Shown here: one piece after another, positions 49,159-56,921 of the stretch
How positions within the stretch are numbered: the stretch's first letter is position 1
Layout of the letters: the number at the start of each line of letters is the position of its first letter
Assembly (NCBI GenBank): GCA_002503825.1
Contig: DASP01000012.1
Span: forward strand, 237,474-301,473
Length of the DNA: 64,000 nt
Source of the DNA: Methanoregulaceae archaeon UBA467
GTDB lineage: Archaea; Halobacteriota; Methanomicrobia; Methanomicrobiales; Methanospirillaceae
Reading direction: 5' to 3'
Notes under the pieces: generated by a model
The model's database searches: none
Told to the model about the DNA's origin: nothing
The model's input: only the letters and a program-made list of their open reading frames with translations
Program-made: the position numbers and the translations under genes

Positions 49159-49860
49159 ATGAGCATAACAGAATCATTTATGAAAACGAGCCTTATTCTT
49201 ATGATCGGACTCCTTGTCTGCAGCCTCCCGGCCCTCGCAGCCGAGACCGGCCCGATAGGTGGAGACCAGGGATATTATGTTGTACATGCCAATGTCGACG
49301 GTGCAGCAGTGTATTTTGACAGCGATTATAAGGGAGTCACCACGGCCGGCGAGCTTACTGTTCCGGTCTATGTAACCGGTACCCCGTATAAACAGTTCAG
49401 TGTTTCAAAGGAAGGGTATACCACCTTTAGCGAAGCGATTACCGCAGTACCGCAGAAAGGTGAATCGCTCGATCTCTACGCCACCCTCCAGCTCACCACC
49501 CCGACGCAGGGACCGATTGGCGGAGACCAGGCATGGTACATGGTCCACTGTAACGTCGACGGTGCAGCAGTCTACTTCGGCAACGATTTAAAGGGAGAGA
49601 TTACCGGCGGCGTCCTGAATGTCCCGGTCTATACGACCGGAACGCCCTATACCCAGTACAGCGTCCAGAAGACAGGATACACCACGTTTACCGAGGCTAT
49701 CAGCCAGTACCCTGCAAAGGGTGAGACCGTCGACCTCTATGCAACCCTGAACCTGGCACCAACGCCGACACCTACCAAGGGACCTGTCAGCATCTTCACC
49801 ATACTTGGCGGCTGTGCAATCATCGGGGCATTGATGGTTTTCAGGTCGTCGAGAAAATAA
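49159..49860 (+). CDS. secreted PEGA-type protein with two internal repeats and C-terminal anchor
   Basis: 233 residues. A signal peptide (TSLILMIGLLVCSLPALAA) is followed by two near-identical ~90-residue repeats, each beginning GPIGGDQ and containing NVDGAAVYF and a PEGA-like KEGYTTF/KTGYTTF. A Pro/Thr stalk (PTPTPTKGP) leads to a C-terminal TM (FTILGGCAIIGALMVF) and a basic RSSRK tail. This is a typical architecture for archaeal surface proteins anchored at the C-terminus. The ATG at 49159 follows a GAAGGTG site; an internal ATG at 49180 is an alternative. Confidence 0.8.
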   Translation: MSITESFMKTSLILMIGLLVCSLPALAAETGPIGGDQGYYVVHANVDGAAVYFDSDYKGVTTAGELTVPVYVTGTPYKQFSVSKEGYTTFSEAITAVPQKGESLDLYATLQLTTPTQGPIGGDQAWYMVHCNVDGAAVYFGNDLKGEITGGVLNVPVYTTGTPYTQYSVQKTGYTTFTEAISQYPAKGETVDLYATLNLAPTPTPTKGPVSIFTILGGCAIIGALMVFRSSRK

Positions 49861-49866
49861 AACTTT

Positions 49867-49885
49867 AATTTTTCTTTTTTTTTTT
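49867..49885 (+). terminator. T-run terminator
   Basis: AATTTTTCTTTTTTTTTTT begins 7 bases after the stop codon of the PEGA gene, a strong candidate for an archaeal terminator. Confidence 0.6.
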
Positions 49886-50080
49886 GGTTCAGTACGGGCA
49901 TTCAATAATATATTTTCTCAGGGAGATATCTGCCGTTCCGGCTTTTTTATGCAGTTTTTGTGAAGTCACGTCACTGACCGGCCTGATCATGCGGGTTTCG
50001 CCCTGCATCTTTTTCCAGCCATTCACTGATGAAAAATTACAGTCCCGGCACATGGGTGACATAATCCGGGTGAAATAGCA

Positions 50081-50094
50081 GAGAAAGATTTAAT
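50081..50094 (+). promoter_or_regulatory. BRE/TATA-like promoter of lipoprotein gene
   Basis: GAGAAA (BRE-like) followed by GATTTAAT, centred about 28 bases upstream of the ATG at 50119. No ribosome-binding sequence precedes that ATG, so the mRNA is probably leaderless. Confidence 0.5.
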
Positions 50095-50118
50095 CCCTGT
50101 CATGACTTTCTTTCCATT

Positions 50119-50754
50119 ATGTCACGTGCTGTGCCTTTTATTGTCGTTATCGCGATGCTGCTCATACTCTGTACCCTTGCAGGGTGCACGGGAATTCCAA
50201 ACAGCGGGGTCACACCGGTCCCCACAACCCCGGTGACGCCCGCGGAAACAGCGGCCTCTGCAACAGTCAGTGCGACGGGAACGCCGCTCCAGTACCAGGA
50301 TGCAGAGTTCCTGCTTCTCTACCAGGCCTCACTCCCAAGGATCAGGGAACTTATCCGCCAGATGGACATAAAAATGGTGAAAGTCCAGACCAAAGATGTT
50401 GCGCTGACCAGCTGGACCGGTCTGCAGCAGGCGGCAGAGCAGCTCTCGAACGCCACCAGCGAAGACTCTGCAAAATTGTCGGTATTTCTTGACCTAGAGT
50501 CCCAGGCCAACCGAAAGACCCGGGACTCGTACGTTGTGTATCTCACCCGGGTAAATTCAATTGCCGGCGATATAGGTAACGGTGCAGACGAAGCCGCACA
50601 CAAGAACTATGATCAGGCATTAAAGTCCTTTAAATCTGCCCAGAGCGATCTGAACCTCATTACCGATGTCCCGAACCAGAACCACCAGGCACTCATTGAA
50701 GAACTGAAAATTCACCTTAGAACGGCGATAAATGTCATGCCAGAAAAAGTATAA
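50119..50754 (+). CDS. lipoprotein of unknown function
   Basis: 211 residues. A signal sequence ends in LCTLAGC with lipobox Cys23, then a Pro/Thr linker (GVTPVPTTPVTPAETAA), then a mostly helical domain (ELIRQMDIKMVKVQTKDVAL...TSEDSAKLSVFLDLE). No family recognised. Presumably anchored on the outer face of the membrane. It is the last host gene before the insertion sequence. Confidence 0.75.
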   Translation: MSRAVPFIVVIAMLLILCTLAGCTGIPNSGVTPVPTTPVTPAETAASATVSATGTPLQYQDAEFLLLYQASLPRIRELIRQMDIKMVKVQTKDVALTSWTGLQQAAEQLSNATSEDSAKLSVFLDLESQANRKTRDSYVVYLTRVNSIAGDIGNGADEAAHKNYDQALKSFKSAQSDLNLITDVPNQNHQALIEELKIHLRTAINVMPEKV

Positions 50755-50911
50755 CGATATTCCCGGTAGGGAATATATCCCCTGCCTTTTTAATAATTCA
50801 ATATCAGATTTTTTTTTAAATTGACTTTATATTCTTCGCACTCCGGCAGAGAGAGGTTATCCGCACCGGGTGTACTCAGCGGGTTTGTGAAAAATTTCAG
50901 GGTGCGAGACA

Positions 50912-50917
50912 ATACGA
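50912..50917 (+). repeat. target site duplication, left (ATACGA)
   Basis: ATACGA directly precedes the left inverted repeat and is repeated at 54617-54622 just after the right one. A 6-bp duplication fits IS1634-type transposition. Confidence 0.75.
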
Positions 50918-50930
50918 CCCAACTTTGCCA
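50918..50930 (+). repeat. left terminal inverted repeat of IS element
   Basis: CCCAACTTTGCCA is the reverse complement, with one mismatch, of the right end TGGCAAAGTTAGG (54604-54616). Confidence 0.75.
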
Positions 50931-50966
50931 CTGAAAGAATAAGAGTGTTCTTGGTCTATTTGTTTT

Positions 50967-52105
50967 ATGCCCAAAAAACCAAGAACATATGAAATTGTCC
51001 CCAATCAGAATATATCCTTTCCTATAGGAACTATTTGTGCGGTAGAAAATCTGTATGGGGTTTTGAATTGCAGTGATATTTTTGGGAAACATAAGAAGAA
51101 TGGCATAGATATCAATAAGCTGCTGATAGCCCTCATCAGTTACAAACTGAGTGAGAATTTCAGCATAAAACGCGCTCACGAATGGATAAACCAGGAAGAA
51201 ATCCTCAAGATATTTGGTCTGGAAAAGTTCAGTGAAAGAACCCTTTACCGAATTCTTGAGGTGATCGGAGCAAACAAAGAAGAGATAATATCAAACATTC
51301 AGGACGTCCTGTTTTCAAGATATGATTTCGAGCATACTGACATCAATATGGACTGGACAAGCATAGTCCTGCATGGAAATGAAGCGAATCTGGGAAAGTA
51401 CGGGTACAGCCGTGATCACCGGCCGGATAAAAAACAGATAACTCTGGGTGTCAGTGAACTATCCGAACCGATAAATGTTCCAATTGGACTCACCATTGAA
51501 CCAGGAAATACAAACGATCAGACCCACTTCGAAAAAACCTATCTGCAGGTGAAGGACAGGCTGAAAAGAGACTCACTGGTAATCTTTGATAAAGGCGCGA
51601 ACAGCCTTACAAATACTGCAATGATCCGGGCAGATAACCTGCAGTATATGACTGCAAAGAAGCTCAACAAAAGTGATGACAAAATAATTTCGAGATTCGA
51701 GACATACCATCCTCAGATGATTGACGCAGAAAAGGGTATTCGTGGGATTAAACTCGAAAAACCAAACAGTGTGAATTATCTCTTTTTCTCGAAAAATCTC
51801 CAAAAAGAACAGCTGGAATCAAGAGCCAGAAAAATTTTGAGACAGATGCACGAAGCCAAGGCCATACAGCAAAGCATAGATCTTGGGAAAAAACTTCCAA
51901 AGCGATTCAGGATTAACAATCTGCTCATAGACGTGGAATATTCTGTTCAGACAAAACTCATTGACCTGAGTGAAGATGAGGCAGTTGAACTCCTGAAAGA
52001 AAAGATCATCACCGGAAGAGAGGGATTTTTTTGCCTGAAATCAAGTAAGAATTTGACACTTTATGAGGCTCTTCTGACATACCGAAAAAAGGACTCAATC
52101 GAGAA
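50967..52105 (+). CDS. IS1634-type DDE transposase, 5' exon
   Basis: The first 379 codons plus 2 bases of a 475-aa transposase. DDE residues are Asp129 (NMDWTSIV), Asp208 (VIFDKGA) and Glu379 in YRKKDSIE. The frame then enters the intron and stops at 52232 if not spliced. The YREK motif (Y-x2-K-x3-E-x6-K) is completed only in the spliced product, by K-I-F-N-S-L-K from exon 2. ATG 50967 lies 37 bases inside the element. Confidence 0.88.
52093..52105 (+). other. intron-binding sites IBS2 and IBS1 in the 5' exon
   Basis: ATCGAGAA (52098-52105) ends at the splice site and is complementary over 8 nt to TTCTCGAT in the intron (52380-52387). ACTCA (52093-52097) is complementary to TGAGT (52314-52318). 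These fit IBS1/EBS1 and IBS2/EBS2. Confidence 0.75.
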
Positions 52106-52379
52106 GTGCGACAAGAAGCTTTATCGAGGATTGCGGGTCAATCCGCCGTCCAATCCGTTTGGGATGTACCTACTGCGGCATGCGCTCCGAGGTCAACGGG
52201 AGGGTTTGAAGCCCGCGGGACAACGTGGATGAAAACAGAACCCTGATCTGTTCAATCTGCTAGGTAACAGAGGTCAAGGAGAAGCAAACGCTGAATCACC
52301 AAAAGGGTCGTCATGAGTAACAAGTGAAAACAGGGTGTCACACTTGAACCAAAAGGTTTGGAATTTGGTCATCACTAGT

Positions 52380-52387
52380 TTCTCGAT
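52380..52387 (+). ncRNA. exon-binding site EBS1
   Basis: TTCTCGAT pairs with the last 8 exon bases. EBS2 (TGAGT, 52314-52318) lies about 60 nt upstream, a spacing expected for domain I. Confidence 0.7.
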
Positions 52388-52651
52388 AGGATGGCAAACG
52401 GACGAAATAATTCCCGGTCTATAGGTGGCTCCTACAACCTCAATCAGCATCTTCGATATGGAACTTGGAAACCCGTATACATCCCTCATCCGAGGTATGG
52501 AGGTCGTGAGACCAATAAATGGTGTAGACGGAACAGGATGTCCCAAGAAGCAAATGCCTGCCAGTAATGGGCAGGATAGAGGCATCTGCCTCGGCCTGAA
52601 AGGGTGCAAACGTGGGACAGGTATTCCTAAGCAAAAAAGGGAGGTAAACCC

Positions 52652-54133
52652 GTGAAAGTATGTCATTCAATTACGCCAATCGGCGAGAAGCATACTGACA
52701 AGGATCTTGCCCATCAATGGAATTTCATCGACTGGGATAAAGTGAAATCCGACGTTAACAGGCTACAGACCCGGATTGCAAAGGCAACACAAGAAAGAAA
52801 ATGGAATTTGGTAAAACGACTCTGCTACCTGCTGACACACTCACACTCAGCAAAACTGCTAGCGGTGCGAATTGTCACGCAGAACAAGGGCAAACGTACC
52901 CCAGGTATTGATGGGAAACTCTGGAATACCGCATCGGAAAAGATGGGTGCAACTCTGAACCTCTCCGACCAACAGTATCGCGCGCAACCTTTACGACGTA
53001 TCTACATCCCAAAACCTGGGAAAGATACCAAGCGACCTATCTCCATTCCAATCATGTACGACCGGGCAATGCAGGCACTCTATGGTCTGGCTCTTCAGCC
53101 CATCGCAGAGACGACAGCTGATCCCCGATCATTTGGATTCAGGCTCTTCCGATCGGCACAGGATGCATCAGAATATGCGTTCTTATGCCTCTCGAAAAAG
53201 AGTTCTGCCCAATGGATTCTGGAAGGAGATATTAAGGGCTGTTTCGATAGCATTGCTCACGACTGGCTCATGGAAAATATTCCCATGGATCGGTCGATAC
53301 TCACTCAATTCCTCAAAGCAGGTTTTGTCTTTGATGAACAACTCTTCCCAACGGACAGAGGCACGCCCCAGGGCGGAATTATCTCTCCCATACTCGCTAA
53401 TATGGCGCTTGATGGGATTGAAATAGTCCTCAACGAGAAATTCACAATGATGAAAGTCCACTTCATCCGCTATGCAGATGACTTTTTAGTCACATCTCCA
53501 ACAAAGGAGATAGCGGAAGAAGCCTGTGAAATCATCCGGGAATTTCTTTCAGGGCGGGGTCTCGAACTATCCATAGAGAAGACGGTGATTACCCACATCG
53601 ATGATGGATTTGACTTTTTAGGATATAACTTCCGAAAATATAGCAGAACCCTCCTCATTAAGCCGTCCAAGAAATCGATTGAGTCGATCACCAATAAAAT
53701 CAGGACAACCATTAGAATAGCGAAAGCTTGGTCACAGGATGTCCTTATTAAGACATTAAACCCGATCATACGAGGATGGACAAACTACCACAACCATAAC
53801 GTCGCCGCAGATACATTCAGGAAACTGGATGCATACATTTGGACAGCAACATGGCAATGGGGCAAACGCCGACATCCCAACAAAGGACACAAATGGATCG
53901 CTCGCAAGTACTGGCATTCGGTAGGAAACAGGAACTGGGTCTTCCAGTCAAAGGAGAATAAACTCCTACAATTTTCGGATGCTAAAATTCAGAGACATTC
54001 AATCCCAAAACTCAATATGAATCCATTCCTTGATAGGAATTATTTCCTCAGGAGAAAGGATCGTATGCAAAAACACACACCTTGGATTCAAACCAAACTT
54101 TCTTTTTTCGCTTTGCCGCCCGTAAACGGGTAG
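52652..54133 (+). CDS. ltrA: group II intron reverse transcriptase/maturase (no HNH domain seen)
   Basis: 493 residues from GTG 52652, which has GGGAGGT 7 bases upstream. RT0-RT7 blocks are recognisable: RPISIPIMYDRAMQALY, EGDIKGCFDSIAH, GTPQGGIISPILANMALD and the active site FIRYADDFLV (YADD at 274-277). Domain X/thumb follows (IIRGWTNYHN). Homologues usually carry a C-terminal HNH endonuclease with two CxxC pairs. Here the protein stops after FLRRKDRMQKHTPWIQ and LPPVNG, 10 bases before domain V, and no such pairs are seen. It should aid splicing; mobility without an endonuclease would be by strand-invasion at replication forks. Confidence 0.88.
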   Translation: MKVCHSITPIGEKHTDKDLAHQWNFIDWDKVKSDVNRLQTRIAKATQERKWNLVKRLCYLLTHSHSAKLLAVRIVTQNKGKRTPGIDGKLWNTASEKMGATLNLSDQQYRAQPLRRIYIPKPGKDTKRPISIPIMYDRAMQALYGLALQPIAETTADPRSFGFRLFRSAQDASEYAFLCLSKKSSAQWILEGDIKGCFDSIAHDWLMENIPMDRSILTQFLKAGFVFDEQLFPTDRGTPQGGIISPILANMALDGIEIVLNEKFTMMKVHFIRYADDFLVTSPTKEIAEEACEIIREFLSGRGLELSIEKTVITHIDDGFDFLGYNFRKYSRTLLIKPSKKSIESITNKIRTTIRIAKAWSQDVLIKTLNPIIRGWTNYHNHNVAADTFRKLDAYIWTATWQWGKRRHPNKGHKWIARKYWHSVGNRNWVFQSKENKLLQFSDAKIQRHSIPKLNMNPFLDRNYFLRRKDRMQKHTPWIQTKLSFFALPPVNG

Positions 54134-54143
54134 TGGAATGCGC

Positions 54144-54177
54144 GAGCCGTATGCGGTGAAAGTCGCACGTACGGTTC
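54144..54177 (+). ncRNA. group II intron domain V
   Basis: A 34-nt hairpin starting GAGCCGTATGCGGTGAAAGT and ending CGCACGTACGGTTC, the catalytic core with terminal GAAA loop and the paired GAGCCGT/ACGGTTC stem. It lies 10 bases after the maturase stop. Confidence 0.9.
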
Positions 54178-54218
54178 CTGGAAGGGGGGGTGGAAGTAAT
54201 TCCCTCCCCCTATTCGAC

Positions 54219-54507
54219 AATTTTCAATTCGCTGAAGAACGAGATCGAAATCAAGCCATTAAGAGTATGGACTGATAACAGCATTTACGGGGCATTAATC
54301 ATTGGGTTTATTGCTCAGTTGTTTATCTCGCTGATGAGATACGAAATTGCTGAACTCAAACATACATCCACAAAATTCATTAAAAAATCTCTATCGGATT
54401 TGACAGTGACTGTGGATTCATGGGGTCGGAAGGTCAAAAGGTATGTCTACTCCAACTTTGATGCCATTAACACGATGGTTTTAAGGCTGAATTGGGGTGT
54501 TTCATGA
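54219..54507 (+). CDS. IS1634-type transposase, 3' exon
   Basis: The last 289 bases (including stop) of the transposase. Translated after splicing it continues IFNSLKNEIEIKPLRVW, a typical post-Glu region of IS4-superfamily enzymes, then EYELRA-like helices and ends GVS. Alone it has no start and no catalytic residues except the Lys of the YREK motif. Confidence 0.87.
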
Positions 54508-54603
54508 GTCTTGGTGTGATAAATTACTGAACTGTCAAATTGGTTTTCCTGACAAAAAATTGGTTCTGTTAGTTGACCTCTTCGGCATGTGTTAGGGTCA
54601 AAC

Positions 54604-54616
54604 TGGCAAAGTTAGG
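54604..54616 (+). repeat. right terminal inverted repeat of IS element
   Basis: TGGCAAAGTTAGG, inverted relative to 50918-50930 with one mismatch, followed by the ATACGA duplication at 54617-54622. Confidence 0.75.
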
Positions 54617-54622
54617 ATACGA
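54617..54622 (+). repeat. target site duplication, right (ATACGA)
   Basis: Second copy of the 6-bp target duplication flanking the IS element. Confidence 0.75.
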
Positions 54623-54749
54623 CGGCCGGGTAAGACCTGCCCTGCATGGTCCCGGGTATGAAAACAAGTCCGGTACCGGAAAGGCGCGAATACCCTGCCA
54701 TAAAAAAAATGCGTCCCGGCAGAAAAAATACACCGGTAAAGGTTCCGGT

Positions 54750-55007
54750 TCATTCCAGTGAATCGGGTGAGCCGATATACCTCACCCTCCCTACACTCCC
54801 GTCTTCGAGCCGCACTTTTATCCCGTGAGGGTGCGTTGCGGACCCGGTTAATATCTCGCAGACACGGCCTGCAGTCAATACCCCGCTCCGCTGGTCTTTT
54901 TTTAATTCGATCCTGACATATTCACCATGACGGATATTTTTCCTCTGCCGCCCGTCTTTTTCCGGTGATGAACATGGGTAATGGTCTCTTATTGAACGCT
55001 CTTTCAT
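54750..55007 (-). CDS. YwbE-family protein (DUF2196)
   Basis: About 85 residues. RKNIRHGEYVRIELKKDQRS and the C-terminal THPHGIKVRLEDGSVGRV are highly characteristic of the YwbE family, small beta-rich proteins found in bacteria and archaea with no established function. The ATG at 55007 with CAGGGA upstream is preferred over 55052. It ends close to the IS right end. Confidence 0.83.
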   Translation of the reverse strand: MKERSIRDHYPCSSPEKDGRQRKNIRHGEYVRIELKKDQRSGVLTAGRVCEILTGSATHPHGIKVRLEDGSVGRVRYIGSPDSLE

Positions 55008-55215
55008 AATTCCCTGCTGTATACTGAAAATATTCAAGGGGCTGGATCTCATAAAAAGGTATAATTTTATTAAGTCCTGTCAATTGATGAATCCGCCGCG
55101 GTATTTCATTCGCATATACAATGCTGGCAGAATATACCGGCCCGTCCTTTGCCTTTACATCTTTCGTCCCGGACCTTATCAGAATATTGGATGCTGCAGG
55201 GCACCGCCTGTCCCT

Positions 55216-56454
55216 TTACCGGGCCTGCGGGTCGATGGATTTTGCCGCCATAAATGCACTTGAAAATGCGAACTGGAGGTTGTAACCACCGGTGTCACCA
55301 TCAATATCAAGCACTTCACCGATACAGAAGAGGTGAGGGACGAGCCGTGATTCCATCGTCTTCCTGTCGATCTCCTCCAGTGAAACTCCCCCCCGGGTGA
55401 CCATAGCCTCCTCAAACCCGCACAGGCTGCGAACGGTAACGGGAAAAGCTGTCATGAAGGCGATAAGTGCGGCACGGTCTTTTTTTGAGAGGTGCGCACA
55501 GGTGAGATCTGCAGGAATACCGAGCAGTTCTGTTATCCTCCGTACAAACCGGACGGGAAGGGCATACTCTGAGAGGACGGTACGAACCTGGCGGGGCCCG
55601 TTGGCGGAAATCTTTTCAATAAGGTCTTTTTTTATGGATTCATCATTAAAACCGGCCAGAAATGAAATTTTCAGGTCGTCTCCGGGTTCGATGTAGCGTG
55701 AAGAATCGAGTATAACAGGACCTGAAAGCCCCTTGTGTGTGAAGAGCAGGTCACCTGTCTGCTCTTTGATCTTTTTCCCGGCACGGTGGATCGAGACCCT
55801 GCTCTTTTCAAACGATATCCCGGCAAGGTCAGTAAAAGGATACTCAACGGAAATTATTCCGGTCAGTGCCGGGGCAATGCCGGTGACGGTGTGACCGAGT
55901 TCATTTGCAAGGCGGTACCCGTCGCCGGTCGAACCGGTCGCAGGATATGATGCACCTCCGGTGGCGATTACAATGTGGGAAGACAGGTATGAACTATCAG
56001 GGGTGGTGACGACAAATGACCCGTCGCTCTCTTTTGCATGCAGGGCCGGCTCATTATAGTGGACATCAACGTTGTTGTCCCTGCACTCGTCCAGCAGCAC
56101 TGCAAGGACATCGGCAGACCGGTATGATCCGGGAAAGACCTTCCCCCCTTCAGCGGTGATGAGCGGCAGACCCCGGGTGTTAAAAAAAGTAATCAGGTCA
56201 TCGTTTGTAAATGATCGGAGTGCCGGCCTCACAAAGGATCCGTGATCGCCGTAACGGGTGAAAAATTCAGAAATACTACCGGAATGGGTAATGTTGCACA
56301 TACCTGACCCGGTTACAAGCAGTTTCTTCCCGCAGGATGCGTTCTTCTCGAGGAGAAGGACATTTTTTGAACGGCTCGCTGCACGGGCTGCGCAGAACAG
56401 CCCTGCCGGCCCGCCGCCGATAATGATAACATTAAAGCGATCCACGGGATGCAA
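55216..56454 (-). CDS. NAD(P)/FAD-dependent oxidoreductase, HI0933/BaiN-like
   Basis: 412 residues. N-terminal dinucleotide-binding motif VIIIGGGPAGLFCAARAA, the family signature CGKKLLVTGSGMCNITHSG, and the C-terminal FAD contact DIDGDTGGYNLQFAFSSAF. HI0933-like flavoproteins are soluble and proposed to reduce unsaturated substrates; the specific reaction is unknown. The frame can start at TTG 56454 or GTG 56445; no strong ribosome site is visible for either. Confidence 0.87.
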   Translation of the reverse strand: MHPVDRFNVIIIGGGPAGLFCAARAASRSKNVLLLEKNASCGKKLLVTGSGMCNITHSGSISEFFTRYGDHGSFVRPALRSFTNDDLITFFNTRGLPLITAEGGKVFPGSYRSADVLAVLLDECRDNNVDVHYNEPALHAKESDGSFVVTTPDSSYLSSHIVIATGGASYPATGSTGDGYRLANELGHTVTGIAPALTGIISVEYPFTDLAGISFEKSRVSIHRAGKKIKEQTGDLLFTHKGLSGPVILDSSRYIEPGDDLKISFLAGFNDESIKKDLIEKISANGPRQVRTVLSEYALPVRFVRRITELLGIPADLTCAHLSKKDRAALIAFMTAFPVTVRSLCGFEEAMVTRGGVSLEEIDRKTMESRLVPHLFCIGEVLDIDGDTGGYNLQFAFSSAFMAAKSIDPQAR

Positions 56455-56918
56455 TCAGGTTAACGTATATTTCTTATCCTTTTATCACTGCCGGAAGGAG
56501 ACCCATGCCCGGGCCTGTCCGGCATGCACCAGCTTCCCGGGGGATATTTTTTTTTTTTGAGATTGTAACCCGGTTGAAACCCTTTCCGCCCACTCGCTAT
56601 TCCTTTTACGCCGCATTCTTCGTCGCGACATTCCCGGCGATGATGCCCGGAGATCATATATGTGCATCCCGGCAATGCAATAAGGATGGTAGATTGTTTT
56701 TTTTTTAAACGGACCGCTGGCAACCCTGCCTGAACGCCATCCTGGAGCGGGGCATGGCATGGCGGGATGCAACCCCCTCCGGTCAGAGAAATGGATCGAA
56801 CATGTCGTATCGAAATGGGGTTTTCAACAAAGCGTGCCATGAGACTCCGGCTCATAGATGAGCATGAAAAAGAAGGGCAGGCGAATATTTTCCGGACTTT
56901 TTCATACCAGCCGAAATT
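56455..56918. other. divergent intergenic region with a repeat copy
   Basis: Holds the inverted copy R3 of repeat family 1 and several T-runs or A-runs (56549-56560, 56695-56706). It separates the flavoprotein from the FIST gene and should contain both promoters. No gene is supported. Confidence 0.5.
56710..56834 (-). repeat. ~120-bp intergenic repeat family 1, copy R3
   Basis: Inverse orientation copy of 45624-45743 and 45751-45866. On the minus strand it reads GCTTTGTTGAAAACCCCATT, then TTCGATCCATTTCTCTGACC, GGAGGGGG, and ends GGCAGGGTTGCC ... GGACC. An open frame reads PISIRHVRSISLTGG, in register with copy R1. Confidence 0.7.
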
Positions 56919-56921
56919 GTG

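Larger units (their letters stand above)
52106..54218 (+). mobile_element. group II intron with intact maturase
   Basis: 2113 nt starting GTGCGACAAG and ending TATTCGAC. EBS1 (52380-52387) and EBS2 (52314-52318) match the exon. Domain V is canonical (54144-54177) and a domain VI hairpin follows (54178-54218); A54212 is 7 nt from the 3' end and is a candidate branch point. The reverse transcriptase gene occupies domain IV. Excision joins AA of codon 380 to A, giving AAA-ATT-TTC (K-I-F) in the transposase. All visible splicing features are intact. Confidence 0.9.
50918..54616 (+). mobile_element. IS1634-family insertion sequence interrupted by a group II intron
   Basis: 3699 bp bounded by 13-bp inverted repeats (12 of 13 match) and a 6-bp direct repeat ATACGA. 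Removing the 2113-nt intron leaves a 1586-bp element with a single transposase gene. The DNA is visibly more AT-rich than the host, and inverted repeats, duplication and spliced transposase all look intact, so insertion seems recent. The element separates a lipoprotein gene from the YwbE gene without breaking a recognised coding frame. Confidence 0.88.

Noticed and set aside
52106..52232. Transposase truncated at 421 aa as a pseudogene
   Set aside because: The last 42 residues are read from the intron 5' end; splicing restores the full protein, so it is an interrupted gene, not a decayed one.
53183..53461. Minus-strand frame inside the maturase
   Set aside because: Shadow of the reverse transcriptase gene.
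56460..56855. 131-codon minus-strand frame across repeat R3
   Set aside because: Same repeat-derived peptide as at 45.6 kb; no independent evidence for expression.
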